Source: Clostridium bowmanii
Lineage (GTDB): Bacteria; Bacillota; Clostridia; Clostridiales; Clostridiaceae
Length of the DNA stretch: 32,585 nucleotides
Direction: 5' to 3'
Assembly (NCBI RefSeq): GCF_018861315.1
Contig: NZ_JAHLDL010000044.1
Span: forward strand, 1 to 32,585
The translations under genes and the position numbers were made by a program. The notes under the pieces were generated by a model, which saw nothing but the letters and a program-made list of their open reading frames with translations, was not told the DNA's origin and made no database searches. Numbering within the stretch: position 1 is the first letter of the stretch; each line of letters begins with the position of its first letter. This document shows, one piece after another, positions 1-6,807 of the stretch.

Positions 1-89
1 TCTTTCTATAAGTTAATTATACCATTTAAACGCAGTGGTATCAACACTTAGCATGTGTAATTTACTTATATTTTATACAATAATACTTA

Positions 90-200
90 ACCCCACTAAC
101 TCATGACTGAAGTCACGAGAGTGCGTGGCGAAATCTTCAAAATCAAAGATAGTGAGGGTTTACATCCACTACCCTAAAGGGATAGTGGTTTTACACCCAT
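90..200 (+). mobile_element. IS200/IS605-like end remnant (possible omega-RNA region)
   Basis: The stretch at 100-119 reads CTCATGACTGAAGTCACGAG, a hairpin with TGACT/AGTCA arms. It is followed by GTGCGTGGCG and by a second hairpin at 166-188 (CCACTA-CCCT paired with AGGG-A-TAGTGG). This arrangement resembles the 3' non-coding end downstream of tnpB in clostridial IS200/IS605-type elements, where the TnpB guide RNA scaffold lies. No tnpA or tnpB is visible, because the window begins just upstream. The call rests on remembered family sequence, not on a search. Confidence 0.45.
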
Positions 201-217
201 TTTATAAATAATAACTT

Positions 218-245
218 AAGGAGACCTATATAGGCCTCCTTTTTT
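218..245 (+). terminator. Rho-independent terminator
   Basis: AAGGAG-A-CCTA is paired with TAGG-C-CTCCTT around a TA loop, then five or more T. It ends whatever is transcribed from the IS-like end at the window edge and insulates the MarR operon promoter just downstream. Confidence 0.8.
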
Positions 246-254
246 AAGTGAATT

Positions 255-276
255 TATAGTTGCAATAGAAACTATA
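255..276. promoter_or_regulatory. Putative MarR operator 1
   Basis: This is an imperfect palindrome with perfect 7-bp arms, TATAGTT (255-261) and AACTATA (270-276). It overlaps the -35 hexamer of the marR promoter, so bound repressor would block polymerase. Confidence 0.55.
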
Positions 277-288
277 ATACTATATTAT
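260..288 (+). promoter_or_regulatory. Sigma-A promoter of the marR-MFS operon
   Basis: The -35 is TTGCAA (260-265), followed by a 17-nt spacer and the -10 TATTAT (283-288), about 40 nt upstream of the marR start. One palindrome overlaps the -35 and another lies just past the -10, which is the layout expected for autorepression. Confidence 0.6.
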
Positions 289-292
289 TAAA

Positions 293-312
293 TTAGTAGC
301 AATCGCAACTAA
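293..312. promoter_or_regulatory. Putative MarR operator 2
   Basis: TTAGTAGC-AATC-GCAACTAA is a 20-bp palindrome with one mismatch per arm. It lies between the -10 and the ribosome binding site, near the expected transcription start. Its TAGTTGC/GCAACTA half-sites resemble typical MarR-family sites and the half-site at 257-263. Confidence 0.6.
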
Positions 313-330
313 TTTTGGAGGTATAGATTG

Positions 331-804
331 ATGAATAAAAGTAGAAACTCTGTAGCAAGATGGATTTCACTTTTGCACAGGCATGGCCATGAATATGTAG
401 GAAGGCAACTTAAACCATATAATATAAATAAAGGTCAGTATATATTTTTAAATGCATTATATAAAAAAGATGGAATAAGACAGGAAGAATTAGCGGATTA
501 CCTTAAGATAGATAAAGGTACCACAGCAAAGGCTATTAAAAAGTTAGAGGATGATGATTACATCATTAGAATAGTAGATAAAAAAGATAAGAGGGCATAT
601 AATGTCTACCTTACTGAGAAAGCGTTAAAAATGAAGCCTATGGTAAGAAAAGCCATGTTGGCTTGGACAGATATTTTATTTTTAGGGTTTAGTGAATACG
701 AAAAGGAAACTGCCTTAACACTGTTAGAAAGAATGGGTGAAAATGCTACCACTATCACAAAGGACTATTTTACAAATGATACACTAGATATCATTAGGAG
801 ATGA
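331..804 (+). CDS. MarR-family transcriptional regulator
   Basis: This is a winged-helix repressor of about 157 residues, the usual MarR length. The HTH is in the segment containing RQEELADYLKIDKGTTAKAIKKLE (recognition helix around KGTTAKAIKKL), followed by the wing DKKDKRAYNVYLTEKA with the family's typical D-x-R-A-x-x-v-x-LT signature. ATG at 331 is preferred over the in-frame TTG at 328 because GGAGG (317-321) then sits 9 nt upstream. The stop overlaps the beginning of the exporter gene region, so the two are one operon. Two palindromes around its promoter suggest autorepression, released by a ligand that the exporter probably also handles. The ligand cannot be read from the sequence. Confidence 0.9.
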   Translation: MNKSRNSVARWISLLHRHGHEYVGRQLKPYNINKGQYIFLNALYKKDGIRQEELADYLKIDKGTTAKAIKKLEDDDYIIRIVDKKDKRAYNVYLTEKALKMKPMVRKAMLAWTDILFLGFSEYEKETALTLLERMGENATTITKDYFTNDTLDIIRR

Positions 805-809
805 TAATA

Positions 810-2066
810 ATGGATATAACTGCTTCTGCTAAACGATTTATTAACAATAATTTTCATGCTCTAACACATAAGAATTATAGATATTTTTGGTTTGGACAAT
901 GTGTTTCCTTAATAGGTACTTGGACGCAAAACATAGGGCAATCATGGCTAGTCCTTTCCTTAACATCTTCTCCATTTTTACTTGGGCTTGTAGGAACCAT
1001 GCAGTTTTTACCGGTAACCTTATTCTCATTGTTTGCTGGAGTAGTAACAGATAAATTTTCCAAGAAAAAAATACTAATTTTTACTCAGACGGTATCCATG
1101 CTATTGGCCTTTATATTGTCAGCATTAGTGTTTACAAATGCATTAAAGTACGAATATATAATAGTGCTGGCTCTATGTCTTGGCTTTTGCAATACGCTAG
1201 ATATGCCAACTAGGCAAGCTTTTAATATGGAAATAGTAGGAAAAGAGGACTTGATGAATGCTGTGGCTTTAAATTCTGCCACTTTTAATTTAGCAAGAAT
1301 TATCGGACCAGCTATTGGAGCCATGCTTATGGGATACCTTGGAGCGGGATGGTGTTTTTTATTAAATGGTTTTAGTTTTATGGCAGTAATCTATGGACTA
1401 GTTCACATTGAAGCAGTGGCTTATGTAAGAATAAAGACTTCTCAAAAGAGCATACTAAAGGAAATAGGAGATGGCCTTAAATATATAGTAAAGATTCCTA
1501 TTTTATTAGATACCTTGATATTAGTTAGTATTATGGGAATATTCGTTTTTAACTACAGTGTATTAATACCTGTGTTCACAAAAAACGTACTACATATGGA
1601 TGCAAAAACCTACGGAGTTTTATTGTCTGCACTTGGTGCTGGTTCCCTTATTGGAGCACTTCTCATTACTTTTAAAAGTAAAGGCGGTCCAAATAGAATT
1701 CTTATGATAGGTAGCTCTATTGCAATTGGCATAATGCTTATTTTTACAGGCATGAGCAATTTATATTATCTTACTGCACTAAGTTTAGCTATAACAGGAA
1801 TATTTAATATGTTTTTTTCAACAACTGCTAATTCTACCTTGCAGCTAAATTCTAAAGATGAATACAGAGGAAGAGTAATGAGTGTATATTCACTTGTGTT
1901 TGCTGGATTTACTCCTATAGGTAGTCTATTTTCAGGATTTATAGCAGAGCACTATGGAGCTAGAGTTTGCTTTATATTATCAGGTATTTGTACAGTAGTA
2001 TTGATATTGTTACTTATTACATGGATTAAGCTTAGAAAAAAGACGGACAAAAATAATATGTCTTAA
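810..2066 (+). CDS. MFS exporter, MFS_3 (EntS/DHA3-like) group
   Basis: The protein is about 418 residues with roughly 12 hydrophobic segments and a charged C-terminal tail. The N-terminus ALTHKNYRYFWFGQ followed by S-x-x-G-x-W is typical of the MFS_3 proton-driven efflux group. The motif DKFSKKK after TM2 corresponds to the MFS loop 2-3 signature, and DMPTRQAFNMEIV after TM4 is also characteristic of the group. ATG at 810 is chosen because GGAG (797-800) lies 9 nt upstream; the ATG at 801 is directly abutted by that site. It is co-transcribed with the MarR gene and converges on the VOC gene with a 4-nt overlap of coding ends. The likely role is export of a drug or toxic metabolite; the substrate is unknown. 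Confidence 0.88.
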   Translation: MDITASAKRFINNNFHALTHKNYRYFWFGQCVSLIGTWTQNIGQSWLVLSLTSSPFLLGLVGTMQFLPVTLFSLFAGVVTDKFSKKKILIFTQTVSMLLAFILSALVFTNALKYEYIIVLALCLGFCNTLDMPTRQAFNMEIVGKEDLMNAVALNSATFNLARIIGPAIGAMLMGYLGAGWCFLLNGFSFMAVIYGLVHIEAVAYVRIKTSQKSILKEIGDGLKYIVKIPILLDTLILVSIMGIFVFNYSVLIPVFTKNVLHMDAKTYGVLLSALGAGSLIGALLITFKSKGGPNRILMIGSSIAIGIMLIFTGMSNLYYLTALSLAITGIFNMFFSTTANSTLQLNSKDEYRGRVMSVYSLVFAGFTPIGSLFSGFIAEHYGARVCFILSGICTVVLILLLITWIKLRKKTDKNNMS

Positions 2067-2455
2067 TGATATTTTTCATATAATTCTATTGGTAAATCAT
2101 CTGGATCACTAAAAAAAGTGAATTTTTTACTGGTAATTTCATCAATTCTAATGTCCTCGGTGATTATATTTTTATTGTTCAATTCTTTTATTACTTCATT
2201 TATGTTATCTACCTCAAAGGCAAGATGCCTAAGTCCTAGTGCTTCAGGGTAACTAGGCCTTTTAGGTGATTGGGGAAAAGAAAATAATTCTATTTGATCA
2301 TTTTCACCAACACCTAAGTCGAGCTTATATGATCCTCTATCTTTTCTGTATGTTTCTTTAATAATTTTGAGTCCTAAAATATTAACATAAAACTCCTTAG
2401 ATATCTCATAATTTGAACAAATAATAGCTATATGATGGATCTTATTTAACTTCAT
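2063..2455 (-). CDS. VOC-family (glyoxalase I-fold) protein, GloA2/YaeR-like
   Basis: This is a single-chain vicinal-oxygen-chelate protein of 130 residues. The two beta-alpha-beta-beta-beta halves are visible (KIHHIAI... and GLRHLAFEVD...). The expected metal quartet is present: H8, E56, H77 and E124 (in IELYEKY). The length and the PEALGLRHLAF segment match the SMU1112c/YaeR-like glyoxalase branch. GAGGAG lies about 9 nt upstream of ATG. It is convergent with the exporter, so not in that operon. It is probably a metal-dependent lyase or isomerase on a small metabolite such as a hemithioacetal; the exact substrate is not determinable. Confidence 0.87.
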   Translation of the reverse strand: MKLNKIHHIAIICSNYEISKEFYVNILGLKIIKETYRKDRGSYKLDLGVGENDQIELFSFPQSPKRPSYPEALGLRHLAFEVDNINEVIKELNNKNIITEDIRIDEITSKKFTFFSDPDDLPIELYEKYH

Positions 2456-2482
2456 AATTCTATCTCCTCACATATTCAACAT

Positions 2483-2842
2483 TCAATTCTTCAGGTTACC
2501 ATTTTCATCAAACTTTTCTTTTAATTTGCTTTCAACAAAAGGTATCCCAATTATCAACGCAATTATTCCAATTCCTCCATGAATTAAACTCAAAGTCTCC
2601 TTTGCAATAGGTGATAATAACATACTTATGATAATAGCCGCATATAAAATAACCCCGGTGTATAACCACAAGACTCCTAAGCGCTTCTATGCATAGTCCC
2701 AAGCCTTTTGAGAATTCATGGAACGTGTTGTTCTATAGCCATAAAAATTATTAATTTTACCTGGTGGTTTAAATTTTAAAATCACTCCAAATATAACCAT
2801 AATAATAGGAATTAATAAATCTTTACTCATAAAATCCAACAT
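2483..2842 (-). pseudogene. SdpI-family membrane protein, one in-frame TAG
   Basis: Read from ATG at 2842 (AGGGGGAG 7 nt upstream), the frame runs 119 residues and is interrupted once, by TAG at 2687-2689. Before the stop lies one TM helix and then NFYGYRTTRSMNSQKAWDYA, the hallmark YGYRTxxSmxnxxaWdyA motif of the SdpI/YhfL family (SdpI is the immunity membrane protein against the SdpC toxin). After the stop come two more TM helices and a charged tail, in the same frame. The stop most simply derives from CAG (Gln). The gene is therefore either a fresh pseudogene or a sequencing error. A consensus promoter lies upstream. The downstream part alone (2483-2671) could start at a TTG but lacks the signature motif. 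Confidence 0.75.
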
Positions 2843-2881
2843 TACAATACTCCCCCTCTAATTATCTAAATGTATAATCAA

Positions 2882-2910
2882 ATTATATTCTACTTTCCTT
2901 TTGATGTAAA
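2882..2910 (-). promoter_or_regulatory. Promoter of the SdpI-family gene
   Basis: On the minus strand, TTTACA (2905-2910) is separated by 17 nt from TATAAT (2882-2887), about 40 nt upstream of the ATG at 2842. The match is near-consensus with ideal spacing. Confidence 0.6.
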
Positions 2911-2951
2911 TACGTTCCTTGTTGTAGACTCTCTGTTAATTTACTTGAATT

Positions 2952-3209
2952 CTATTTAATTTTAATATCATCAATTTTATAATCTTTTTCCTCAATATTT
3001 ACAAGCTTTGTTTTTACCTCAACAATTTTTTCTTCATGAAATATTTTTGTGCCATTTGTTTTAAAAATAAGCACCTTAATTCTCCACTTAATCTCTACAG
3101 CATCATTAGTAGTAATTTTACTATTGTATTCTGCTTTGCTGTCAATGTATTCTATTATCTGATTTGATAATATATTTAATTTAAACTGATTAAATAAATC
3201 ATTTAACAT
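2952..3209 (-). CDS. Small hypothetical protein, doubtful
   Basis: This open frame is 85 residues from ATG at 3209 and could be 97 from 3245. It is rich in Lys, Glu and Ile and has no TM segment, signal peptide or motif that I recognise. No convincing ribosome binding site precedes either start, and the gene lies next to repeat-rich non-coding DNA. It may be the end of a decayed gene. Its charged, mostly beta-like C-terminal half is the only sign that it was ever coding. Confidence 0.3.
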   Translation of the reverse strand: MLNDLFNQFKLNILSNQIIEYIDSKAEYNSKITTNDAVEIKWRIKVLIFKTNGTKIFHEEKIVEVKTKLVNIEEKDYKIDDIKIK

Positions 3210-3510
3210 AATTGATAGCTTGCACCAGCATATCCACCAACACAAACATTGATGATTAAAATATCGTTGTTAATACACCCCTTAAGTGTTAACTTAAGCT
3301 AATATGCCCAAACCTTCGCCAGACTTTTACCCTTCCTTAATTCAATTTTCTATTCACTCATTAAACATGAGCTCTAATCTACGATTTAAAGAAGGAAATA
3401 CTGAAAAGCATGAATCAGTACAGCAGATAAATCCTGCACTTTATTCATGCTTTAAAATGGAGAACGGAGGACTTTGGGGATGGTTTGATATTAGCTATAG
3501 GCGAAAATAA

Positions 3511-3550
3511 AAGCCCCTTACTTAGCCACTAAAAGCTAAGTACAGGGCTT
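3511..3550 (-). terminator. Strong hairpin, terminator-like on the minus strand
   Basis: The arms AAGCCCCTTACTTAGC and GCTAAGTACAGGGCTT pair at 14 of 16 positions around a short A-rich loop. On the minus strand the stem is followed by TTTTATTTT, as in an intrinsic terminator. It lies immediately outside the ACTTTATT/AATAAAGT repeat cluster. A comparable hairpin with a minus-strand T-run lies at 16395-16440 beside the second cluster. Confidence 0.5.
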
Positions 3551-3569
3551 GTCCATCATCTTGTTTTCC

Positions 3570-3790
3570 CCAACTTTATTATGAGTTTGGGGAACTTTAT
3601 TATTATGGTACATTTTGTATACTAACAATAAAGTCGTGTCACGCCCCATCCCCTCAAACCCTTGAAAATCCTACGTTCGCATTTTCTTATATTATTCATT
3701 AATAATGGATTTGTGTCACCAAATCCGTGTTTTTATCCATTTTATTTCAATTTTTCCTTAAAATAATGATAATAAAGTTGTGTCACCGCT
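3570..3790. repeat. ACTTTATT/AATAAAGT motif cluster 1
   Basis: Two ACTTTATT copies (after 3573 and 3593) are followed by GTATAC and then by AATAAAGT followed by CGTGTCAC (3627-3642). A second AATAAAGT followed by TGTGTCAC lies near 3772-3787. The segment 3594-3634 is an imperfect palindrome with ACTTTATT and AATAAAGT ends. Between the copies the plus strand is C/T-rich (CGCCCCATCCCCTCAAACCC at 3642-3661). No coding frame is present. The same architecture recurs at 16.4-16.7 kb and in degraded form at 29.9-30.1 kb. Confidence 0.5.
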
Positions 3791-4354
3791 GCAAGAATTC
3801 TATCTATGTCTTGAAAAAAATTCTTTCCATATATTTTTCAATATAATCTTCAATTTTATAATCAATATGTCTCAAAGTGGATTTACAAGTGGAAAATCAA
3901 ATGGATCTTTATTTCCTAGTCAATAATTTTTATTGGTTATTTCTTTCAATATATCTTTTCCATAAAGTCTTTCTATCTATTTAAAAGGTTAGTCTAATAA
4001 ATTCCATCAAAGTAAGTTGTATCAATATACTAATGCAAGTTTTGGTATTTATTTTTCATTTGAAATCAAAATAAGAATCCAGTATTTTAGAAATGAAAGC
4101 CTGTCGGCTATTTGGAAATTTAGGTATTAAAAAAATAGAAACCATGAGTCCTTCTAATGGTTCCCATCGTGATATTAGGTGGAATTTCTTATTGTTTTTG
4201 AATTTAAAGGCGGAGTATTAAGTTAGTTTCAATATAATTTTTAATATTTTTAGGGATAAACCAAAGGACTATGCAGCAATGCCGAAAAACATTCTGCATT
4301 TACTACATAGTCCTAACACGACTCCATTATCAGTGACACGACTTTATTGTTAGT
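3621..4354. mobile_element. 734-bp gene-free segment with perfect 22-bp inverted ends (MITE-like)
   Basis: Positions 3621-3642 begin ACTAACAATAAAG. Positions 4333-4354 are their exact reverse complement, ending CTTTATTGTTAGT. Identity stops abruptly outside these 22 bp. The interior has no ORF of note; it contains a long hairpin at 4265-4314 just inside the right end. No target-site duplication is visible in the flanks (TTTTGTAT on the left, GGTCACAA on the right). It could be a non-autonomous element, an invertible segment or the gene for a non-coding RNA. Apart from these features I see nothing coding in 3246-4768. Confidence 0.5.
4265..4314. repeat. Hairpin inside the right end of the 734-bp segment
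   Basis: AGGACTATG (4265-4273) pairs perfectly with CATAGTCCT (4306-4314). An inner ATGC/GCAT pairing surrounds an A-rich loop. It lies about 20 nt from the right 22-bp inverted repeat. Confidence 0.6.
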
Positions 4355-4386
4355 GGTCACAATTAAACCATTTTAATTTACATAGT

Positions 4387-4428
4387 AAAAGCCAGGAACT
4401 TCTAATCCTTTTGACTAATCCTTTTGCC
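4387..4428. repeat. AAAAGCCAGG repeat family, copy 1 (degenerate)
   Basis: It begins AAAAGCCAGGAACTTCTAAT, matching the hairpins at 16112-16161 and 19195-19245, but the right arm is poorly kept. The remaining 340 nt up to the EAL-HDOD stop contain nothing I can identify. Confidence 0.35.
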
Positions 4429-4768
4429 TAAAACTTTCTGACTTTAAATCCTAGTTTCAATTAGTAGCATGAGTTTTATATGAATAATGCAAGATTATAT
4501 GTATCATTTTAATGCTTTTACTTCCAGATTAAACAATATTCCACCCCTATTACTAATTCCAATTTCTTAACTTTCAATCAATATTGCTCTTTTCTTATAT
4601 ATAATTTAAAACCAATAGATCTAATACTCATACCTCATTCTTGTGTCTCAATTACCCACTTCCACTCTATATAGGTTTTTTTATACTTTTTATTTGTTCA
4701 TCCTTTTTTATATTCCCTTAATTAATACTTTGCTATAAGATTTACACAGTTTATAATATAATTCAGCA

Positions 4769-5983
4769 CTAGTGTGGAATTGTTTCATTTACCCATTGGC
4801 ATGATTCTAAATATGCCTTTGAAAGAATTCCCTCACTAAGTTTAAAGTCCCTTGAATAAGTAAGTACGCCCTCCCAATTGCCTTCTTCGTATGCCTTAAC
4901 TGTATTTAGGATGTTTGTTAGCCTACTGGTTTGGGAACTTAATAATGCCTCCCTTACTCCGTCCGCCACCATAACTTCATTAAGTATCTCACTTAGTGGC
5001 TTATCCAGAATAACATCAATTAGTGACAGCATCCCCATTAAGTAAGCATCATCAGATATATTTCTAAGCGAGGAATTAAGTGCAATTAGTTCACAAAATT
5101 TAGCCCTAATCAACGAATTTTGGAGTAAAATATCTGGTTTATTACTACTAATATTCTTCATAATTATAAAATTCAGCCATGCCTTTATTTCCTTTTCACC
5201 AATGAGTGAAATAGCCTGTCTTAAAAATTTAATATTGCCTCTAAGTCCATAACGTGCAGAGTTAATAATTTTTAATAACTTGTAAGATATAGCAACGTCT
5301 CGCTTTATAAGGTTTTCAATAGCATCGAAGTTTAATTCTTCATAATTTAGTTCCTTCAATAAATCCAAATAAATCATTTTATTCTCAGGTATCTTCTTTG
5401 ATGACAATATAACAGGTTTGCTAAAATAATATCCCTGAAAAAGTGAATATCCATAGGAAACTGCTTCTTTAAACTCTTCTATTGTCTCTACTTTCTCTGC
5501 AAGAAACACTACGTTTTTTAACTTGATTTTACTTATGACATCTCTTCTTTCAATTCCTTTTGTAATTTTAAAATCTATTTTTATAATATCAGCAAGTTCA
5601 ATTAATTTTTTATATTTTTCATCAAAAACGAAATCATCAAGGGCAATTTTGAATCCCTTTTCCTTTAGTCTTATACAAGCATCGACTATTTCGTCATCTG
5701 GTTCTATATTCTCTAATATTTCAATGACTACACTTTCTGGATGTAATATATTAAAAATATCAGATTTAAGTAAATTAGCAGTAAAATTTATAAAAGCCAT
5801 TTTATTTCCAATAATTTTGTTCATTCCAATATCGAAGTAACTGTTTCTTATCACTGATAAGGTTGCTTCATCTCCATCATGATAATTGTAAATATTTGAG
5901 TTGCTATCCCTAAACAAAAGTTCAAAACCGAATACTTTACTGTACTTATCCAGAATAGGCTGCCTTGCTATAAATATTTCCAT
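4769..5983 (-). CDS. EAL-HDOD signalling protein (YuxH-type), degenerate EAL
   Basis: The protein is 404 residues. Residues 1-195 form an EAL-fold domain starting IARQPILDKY, with ELLFR (21-25) where an active enzyme has EAxLR, a bare DDF (116-118) lacking GTG, EKVET (163-167) in place of EGVET, and QGYYFSKP (183-190). The second metal and catalytic positions are therefore mostly lost, so c-di-GMP hydrolysis is unlikely. Residues about 200-400 are a helical HDOD domain without an HD pair, typical of the COG3434/YuxH family. Such proteins probably act as scaffolds or c-di-GMP effectors. GGGAAGG precedes ATG. It is the last minus-strand gene of the signalling island, preceded by a broken EAL fragment. 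Confidence 0.88.
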   Translation of the reverse strand: MEIFIARQPILDKYSKVFGFELLFRDSNSNIYNYHDGDEATLSVIRNSYFDIGMNKIIGNKMAFINFTANLLKSDIFNILHPESVVIEILENIEPDDEIVDACIRLKEKGFKIALDDFVFDEKYKKLIELADIIKIDFKITKGIERRDVISKIKLKNVVFLAEKVETIEEFKEAVSYGYSLFQGYYFSKPVILSSKKIPENKMIYLDLLKELNYEELNFDAIENLIKRDVAISYKLLKIINSARYGLRGNIKFLRQAISLIGEKEIKAWLNFIIMKNISSNKPDILLQNSLIRAKFCELIALNSSLRNISDDAYLMGMLSLIDVILDKPLSEILNEVMVADGVREALLSSQTSRLTNILNTVKAYEEGNWEGVLTYSRDFKLSEGILSKAYLESCQWVNETIPH

Positions 5984-5995
5984 AAATACCTTCCC

Positions 5996-6100
5996 TTAAT
6001 TCTTACTATTAGTGTTCCACCATAATGAGGCTTCTAATGATATAATTTTATTTCTGTTAATATCTATTTGAGGTTGATAATATATCTCTAAATATAAATT
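5996..6100 (-). pseudogene. Fragment of a GGDEF-EAL gene (start of an EAL domain)
   Basis: This 34-codon open stretch reads LEIYYQPQIDINRNKIISLE, then ASLWWN, before a TAA. It aligns with LEIYYQPQVDSNKKTIVGVE, then ALLRWN, of the intact PAS-GGDEF-EAL protein at 11931-13751. It is bounded by stops and lacks both the GGDEF part and the rest of the EAL domain. It lies 12 nt upstream of the EAL-HDOD start and reads in the same direction, so it is the scar of a lost paralogue whose tail was replaced or deleted. Confidence 0.75.
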
Positions 6101-6125
6101 TCATTTCTAAAAGCAAGTTAATATA

Positions 6126-6308
6126 TTAACCTTTAGTCTCTATATTTTTCATATATTCAACTATTAGTTTATCTAAATACTCACTAAGTTTCAATGCGGC
6201 TTGTTTATTTTTATCCTCGTCCATTGTAATGGAAATTTCATTTAATAGATCTCTAACGTCATTTATAGAATTAATAAGTTCCTTCATATTAAAGTTTTCT
6301 ATTTGCAT
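6126..6308 (-). CDS. Spo0E-like aspartyl-phosphate phosphatase
   Basis: This 60-residue helical hairpin protein carries the Spo0E-family signature as LSEYLDKLIVEYMK (residues 41-54), equivalent to the S-Q-E-L-D core. The length fits the family (about 45-85 residues). Spo0E proteins dephosphorylate the sporulation master regulator Spo0A~P and so delay sporulation. Here the first signature position is S-E-Y-L-D, with Ser, Leu and Asp kept. The gene lies downstream of hemerythrin (79 nt) and GGDEF genes on the same strand, linking the cluster to sporulation control. A GGGGGTGGG-like ribosome binding site lies about 10 nt upstream. Confidence 0.75.
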   Translation of the reverse strand: MQIENFNMKELINSINDVRDLLNEISITMDEDKNKQAALKLSEYLDKLIVEYMKNIETKG

Positions 6309-6387
6309 TTTTTATATCCCACCCCCAAATTTCTATCCTTCAGATAATTTGTGATACTTATGTTTGTTCAATATATTATTTAAATTT

Positions 6388-6780
6388 CTATTTAGCAACA
6401 ATAAGCAAATCCTTTTCTATTATATGCTCAACAAGCCATTTGGAAATAATATTCAGAATCTCCATTATATATTCATCTTGATTTTGGTCGATTTTATCTA
6501 AATTAACATCATTTATTTTTTTAATAAATTCCGCATGATCTATCTTTTGAGTAAATAATCTTTTATAGTTAATACTATCCATATACTCTTCTTCATCTCT
6601 AAAGTGAATGATAGTATATCTTCTTAATTCTTCTATTATTTCTATTATTCTATCGTATTTATCAACTCTGTATGAATCCTTTAGTAAATTATACGCTCTT
6701 TCTCCTATTTCAAATAATTTTGCATGTTGTGTGTCAATAAGTTCTATCCCCAATTTGTACTCTTCCTTCATTTCAAACAT
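6388..6780 (-). CDS. Bacteriohemerythrin (O2-binding di-iron protein)
   Basis: This is a stand-alone four-helix-bundle hemerythrin domain of 130 residues, the typical length. The ligand pattern is visible: H19 (IDTQH), H59 and E63 (HFRDEEE), H82 (DHAEF), H119 and D124 (EHIIEKD). The His expected four residues before H82 is Gln78, so one of the seven canonical iron ligands is replaced. In anaerobes such proteins bind, sense or buffer O2; the change may alter O2 affinity or iron occupancy. The gene follows the GGDEF gene by 27 nt and is probably co-transcribed with it. It may sense oxygen for the neighbouring c-di-GMP and Spo0E functions. Confidence 0.88.
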   Translation of the reverse strand: MFEMKEEYKLGIELIDTQHAKLFEIGERAYNLLKDSYRVDKYDRIIEIIEELRRYTIIHFRDEEEYMDSINYKRLFTQKIDHAEFIKKINDVNLDKIDQNQDEYIMEILNIISKWLVEHIIEKDLLIVAK

Positions 6781-6807
6781 CTTACAATCCCTTCTTTCTT
6801 TTAGTTT

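Noticed and set aside
3304-3510. 68-codon plus-strand ORF
   Set aside because: It has no ribosome binding site, and part of it is explained by an inverted repeat (AAGCATGAAT...ATTCATGCTT). The translation has no recognisable domain.
3570-4354. CRISPR array
   Set aside because: The repeated word is only 8-10 bp, the spacing is irregular and both orientations occur. No Cas genes are present.
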